NCBI GenBank assembly: GCA_905479495.1
Contig: CAJQMR010000042.1
Coordinates: 1 to 64,000 of the forward strand
Length of the DNA stretch: 64,000 nt
Direction of reading: 5' to 3'
Origin: an uncultured Anaerolineae bacterium
Lineage (GTDB): Bacteria; Chloroflexota; Anaerolineae; Promineifilales; Promineifilaceae
Part shown: piece by piece, positions 61,420-64,000 of the stretch
Numbering within the stretch: position 1 is the first letter of the stretch
Layout of the letters: the number at the start of each line of letters is the position of its first letter
The notes under the pieces: model-generated
Told to the model about the DNA's origin: nothing
Seen by the model: only the letters and a program-made list of their open reading frames with translations
Databases searched by the model: none
Position numbers and translations under genes: made by a program

Positions 61420-62880
61420 TTAACTTTCGTCCGGGTGGTAGCAAGCGTGCCGCCAGACCCGCCCGGTGCGGGCCAGCAGGTCATCTGCCTCGGTTGGCCC
61501 CCAACTGTCGCGGGGGTAGGTGACCATCGGCGGGGCATTTGTATCTTCTTCCCAGCAGGTGATCACGGGGTCCATCAGCGCCCAGGCTGCTTCGATGCTG
61601 TCGGCCCTGGTGAAGAGCGAGGCATCGCCCCGCACGGCATCCAACAGCAGCCGCTCGTAGGCATCGGGCAAGCTGTTCCCCTTAAACGACGAGCGATAGT
61701 GAAACTCCATATCCACCGGCTGAGTTTTGTGCGAATCGGGAATTTTGGCTTCCAGCTTGAGATGAATACCTTCGTCAGGCTGAATGCACATCGAGAGGAT
61801 GTTGGCCGAAAAATCCTCATCCTGAATATCGTCAAACATGAGATGGGGCGGCAGCTTAAACTCCACGATGATTTCGGTGTTTTTGCCCTTGAGTGCTTTG
61901 CCAGAGCGCAGGTAGAAGGGCACACCCTGCCAGCGCCAGTTGTCGATGAATAACGTCATGGCAGCGTAGGTCGGTGTCTGGGAGCCTTCAGCAACGCCTT
62001 CCGCCTGTAAGTAGCCTTCGTATTGGCCCCGCACGGTTTGATCGAGCTGCAACGGCCGTACCGCGTGAAACAGTTTTGCCTTCTCATTACGTACCGCATT
62101 GGCCTCAAACGAGGCAGGTGGCTCCATGGCCATCAGCGACAGCAGCTGCATCAGATGATTCTGGAACATGTCACGCACCACGCCCGCCTGGTCGTAATAC
62201 CCAGCCCGACGGCCCACATCCACACTTTCGGTCACCGTGATTTGTACATTGTCCACGTAATTGCGATTCCAAACCGGTTCAAAAATGGTGTTGGCAAAGC
62301 GGAAATACAAAATATTTTGCGCCGTTTCCTTCCCCAAATAATGGTCAATGCGGTAAATCTGGTCTTCCATAAAAACGGCCTGAAGGGCGCTGTTCAGCGC
62401 CTCCGCCGAGGCCAAATCGTGGCCAAAAGGTTTTTCGACCACCAGCCGCCGCCAGCCATCTTGCTGCTGCACCATGTCGGCGGCTCCTAAATTTTCCACA
62501 ATGGGCACAAAAAAGCTGGGGGAGGTGGCCATGTAATACAGCCGATTGCCTGGCCCCGTTTCTAATTCCGCGAGATGGTGGCGGAGTGTCTGGTAATCTT
62601 CCGGCGTTTGCAAATCCCCTTTGACATAGCTGATTTTGCTGGCAAATGGTTCCCACTTGTCGGCGTGGTAGGTATTGGGGGCCAGTTCCTGCATGCCATC
62701 CTGTAAAATCTGGCGCAGCTGAACATCATCCCACGGCCGTCGGGCAAAGCCGATGATGTTAAACTGTTCCGGCAAACGCCCTTTGCAGTAAGAGTTGAAC
62801 AAAGCGGGAATCAGCTTGCGCCGGGTTAAATCCCCAGACGCGCCAAAGATGATAAAGGTGGTTGGTTTGGTATCGGACAT
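61420..62880 (-). CDS. zwf: Glucose-6-phosphate 1-dehydrogenase
   Basis: This 486-residue enzyme oxidises glucose-6-phosphate to 6-phosphogluconolactone with NADP(+), the entry of the oxidative pentose phosphate path. Signatures are IIFGASGDLTRRKL (NADP site, about residues 10-23), VEKPFGHDL, the catalytic RIDHYLGKE, and PVWNRNYVDNVQIT. Length and motifs are complete. It is downstream of a Pgi-domain gene on the same strand, separated by an 84-base gap that holds a palindromic repeat. The pair places glucose-6-phosphate use under joint control. Confidence 0.95.
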   Translation of the reverse strand: MSDTKPTTFIIFGASGDLTRRKLIPALFNSYCKGRLPEQFNIIGFARRPWDDVQLRQILQDGMQELAPNTYHADKWEPFASKISYVKGDLQTPEDYQTLRHHLAELETGPGNRLYYMATSPSFFVPIVENLGAADMVQQQDGWRRLVVEKPFGHDLASAEALNSALQAVFMEDQIYRIDHYLGKETAQNILYFRFANTIFEPVWNRNYVDNVQITVTESVDVGRRAGYYDQAGVVRDMFQNHLMQLLSLMAMEPPASFEANAVRNEKAKLFHAVRPLQLDQTVRGQYEGYLQAEGVAEGSQTPTYAAMTLFIDNWRWQGVPFYLRSGKALKGKNTEIIVEFKLPPHLMFDDIQDEDFSANILSMCIQPDEGIHLKLEAKIPDSHKTQPVDMEFHYRSSFKGNSLPDAYERLLLDAVRGDASLFTRADSIEAAWALMDPVITCWEEDTNAPPMVTYPRDSWGPTEADDLLARTGRVWRHACYHPDES

Positions 62881-62893
62881 AGTTGTTTCCTGG

Positions 62894-62950
62894 ATTTCCC
62901 CGGAAACTTTCAGACAAGCGAGGATACTGGAGCATAGTTTCCGGGGAAAT
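62894..62950. repeat. Dispersed palindrome ATTTCCCCGGAAAC...GTTTCCGGGGAAAT, copy 2
   Basis: Same 14-bp arms as 33643-33693 and the same TTTCAGAC after the left arm; the centre then differs (29 bases). Here it lies in the zwf leader, between the Pgi-domain gene and zwf. Confidence 0.8.
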
Positions 62951-62964
62951 GGTGTTGAAGGTGT

Positions 62965-64000
62965 TTAATTCAGCAAAGCTTGCAATTTCGCATTCACATC
63001 TGTGCCCAGATCAAAGCGAATCAGGCGGCGGTTTTCGTCTAAAAGTGCCTGGGCATCACCCAGCGCCTGGGCAATTTTGAGCACGCCAAAGGAAATGCCG
63101 CTGGCGGCTTCACCGGCTGCGTCTGGGACGGCAATATCTTTTTGCGGTTCGGAGGTGAACTGGATGAAGAGACCATTGCCCGCGTCTCCCTTGTGCAGCT
63201 GCCCGGTGGAATGCAAAAAGCGTGGCCCGTAGCCCACAGTTGTGGCGCATTTCGTTTTCTCCAGCAGCTGGGTGCGCAGTTGTTGCAGCAAAGCATCGGT
63301 TTTGGCAGTGGGCGGCACATAGGCCTGGATGGCGATGTAGTCGCCCGGCTGGGCTTGGGCTATGAAGGTGTTTAGATTCGCAGCGGTTGGCTCGGCGCTG
63401 TCTAGCTGGGGCAGCTTGCCGCTTTCTTGATACGCTGCCACCATTTTGCGTGCCAGCACTTTGGCCGATTCTACGTTGGGCTGGTCGAAGGGCTGGATAC
63501 CAATGAGGTGTCCGGCAACGGCCGTTGCCAGTTCCCAGATGAAGAATTGTGCGCCTAAATCATACAGATCGCGCAAGTCAAAGCGAACCACTGGCTGGCC
63601 TGCCTGCTCTAGTTGGGCAACGGCCGTATCATGTGTATTGTCCAGACGCAAATAAACAAACAGCCGGTCAGCTCCGTAGCCAGACGGGTCCAGTACTGGT
63701 TCGCCAACCACGGGCAAGATGCCTTTGCCATTTTTGCCGGTGCTCTCGGCAATAAGCTGCTCTACCCAGTCACCAAAACTGGCAATGGGTTCCGAGGTGA
63801 TCAGCGTGACTTTGTCGCGGCCAGCCTGGGCCAGCGTGCCCAAAATAGCGCCCAGCCGCAGCGGAACGGCCGACTGCGTGGCTGCTTGCGTGCGCTGGAG
63901 CAATTGAGCCACATCGACCCCCACCAGCGCGGCTGGCACCAGGCCAAAAAAGGAAATGACGGAGTAGCGCCCACCAATGTTGGGATCATTTTCAAACGTC
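62965..64000 (-). CDS. Glucose-6-phosphate isomerase domain protein (transaldolase-Pgi fusion type), 5' end outside the window
   Basis: Open to the right edge: reading continues past the GTG at 63939 into TFENDPNIGGRYSV and ISFFGLVPAALVGVD, which is in frame and conserved. The visible 345 residues hold the Pgi (SIS) fold, with LITSEPIASFGDWVEQLIAESTGKNGKG, FFIWELATAVAGHLIGIQPFDQPNV and a C-terminal isomerase end. This version is the one found at the C-terminus of bifunctional transaldolase/glucose-6-phosphate isomerases (TalPgi) in Actinobacteria and Chloroflexota; the transaldolase part would lie beyond the window. It precedes zwf in the same direction. Confidence 0.82.
   Translation of the reverse strand, partial: TFENDPNIGGRYSVISFFGLVPAALVGVDVAQLLQRTQAATQSAVPLRLGAILGTLAQAGRDKVTLITSEPIASFGDWVEQLIAESTGKNGKGILPVVGEPVLDPSGYGADRLFVYLRLDNTHDTAVAQLEQAGQPVVRFDLRDLYDLGAQFFIWELATAVAGHLIGIQPFDQPNVESAKVLARKMVAAYQESGKLPQLDSAEPTAANLNTFIAQAQPGDYIAIQAYVPPTAKTDALLQQLRTQLLEKTKCATTVGYGPRFLHSTGQLHKGDAGNGLFIQFTSEPQKDIAVPDAAGEAASGISFGVLKIAQALGDAQALLDENRRLIRFDLGTDVNAKLQALLN

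Overview
The window comes from a bacterium, most probably a member of the Chloroflexota (Anaerolineae/Caldilineae-like). The reasons are the 16S/23S sequence character, the gene set (glpABC, a transaldolase-phosphoglucose isomerase-type Pgi, HisKA_3 kinases, WYL regulators), large secreted repeat proteins with a short Leu-Pro-x-Val/Ile tail, and intergenic REP-like hairpins. This placement is inference; no database was searched. Coding density is high and most genes look like ordinary chromosomal genes. I see no prophage, CRISPR array, insertion sequence or conventional defence island.

Layout. 1-4.9 kb: an rRNA operon entered inside the 16S gene (16S, tRNA-Ile, tRNA-Ala, 23S, 5S). 4.9-16.5 kb: two MFS exporters, a GNAT acetyltransferase, three consecutive secreted surface proteins (one FG-GAP repeat protein, two beta-helix proteins), a VOC protein and an NAD(P)-binding oxidoreductase. 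16.8-25.3 kb: a DUF3307 membrane protein, a lone receiver protein, malic enzyme, an ABC exporter with a two-component system on the minus strand, and a lipoprotein glycosidase. 25.4-29.3 kb: glnS, hslO and an orphan histidine kinase. 29.6-36.1 kb: small membrane proteins, a secreted GH16-like protein, a PadR/HAAS pair and an acetyltransferase. 36.5-48 kb: a flavoprotein/coiled-coil operon, a second flavoprotein, an EamA transporter, an alpha/beta hydrolase divergent from a nitroreductase, panB-panE, a DipZ-like thioredoxin, a TPR protein and a DoxX protein. 48-54 kb: a REC-kinase hybrid divergent from glpABC. 54-64 kb: an AAA ATPase, GT2, FmdB/CsoR-family/OsmC genes, GyrI-like and WYL genes, a second glycosidase, a DUF3267 protein with an overlapping small ORF, then zwf downstream of a Pgi-domain gene that runs off the right edge.

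Two signals cut across the window. First, the perfect palindrome ACGGCCGT occurs about 100 times outside the rRNA operon (hand count, roughly one per 0.6 kb), against about one expected by chance for an 8-mer. It lies mostly inside genes and on genes of both orientations, and it resembles the cyanobacterial HIP1 phenomenon with a different sequence. Second, all five non-lipoprotein exported enzymes or surface proteins end in the same short tail, (F/Y)LPx(V/I) plus 2-4 residues, which looks like a sorting or anchoring signal; the one exported lipoprotein lacks it.

Regulation visible in the sequence includes a leaderless padR with an inverted repeat inside its promoter, a double operator in the hydrolase/nitroreductase divergent region followed by a leader terminator, a palindromic operator at the doxX start site, and a CsoR/FrmR-type operator before fmdB-csoR-osmC. 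The CsoR-family protein there keeps both cysteines but has Tyr in place of the copper-ligand His, which suggests thiol or persulfide sensing.
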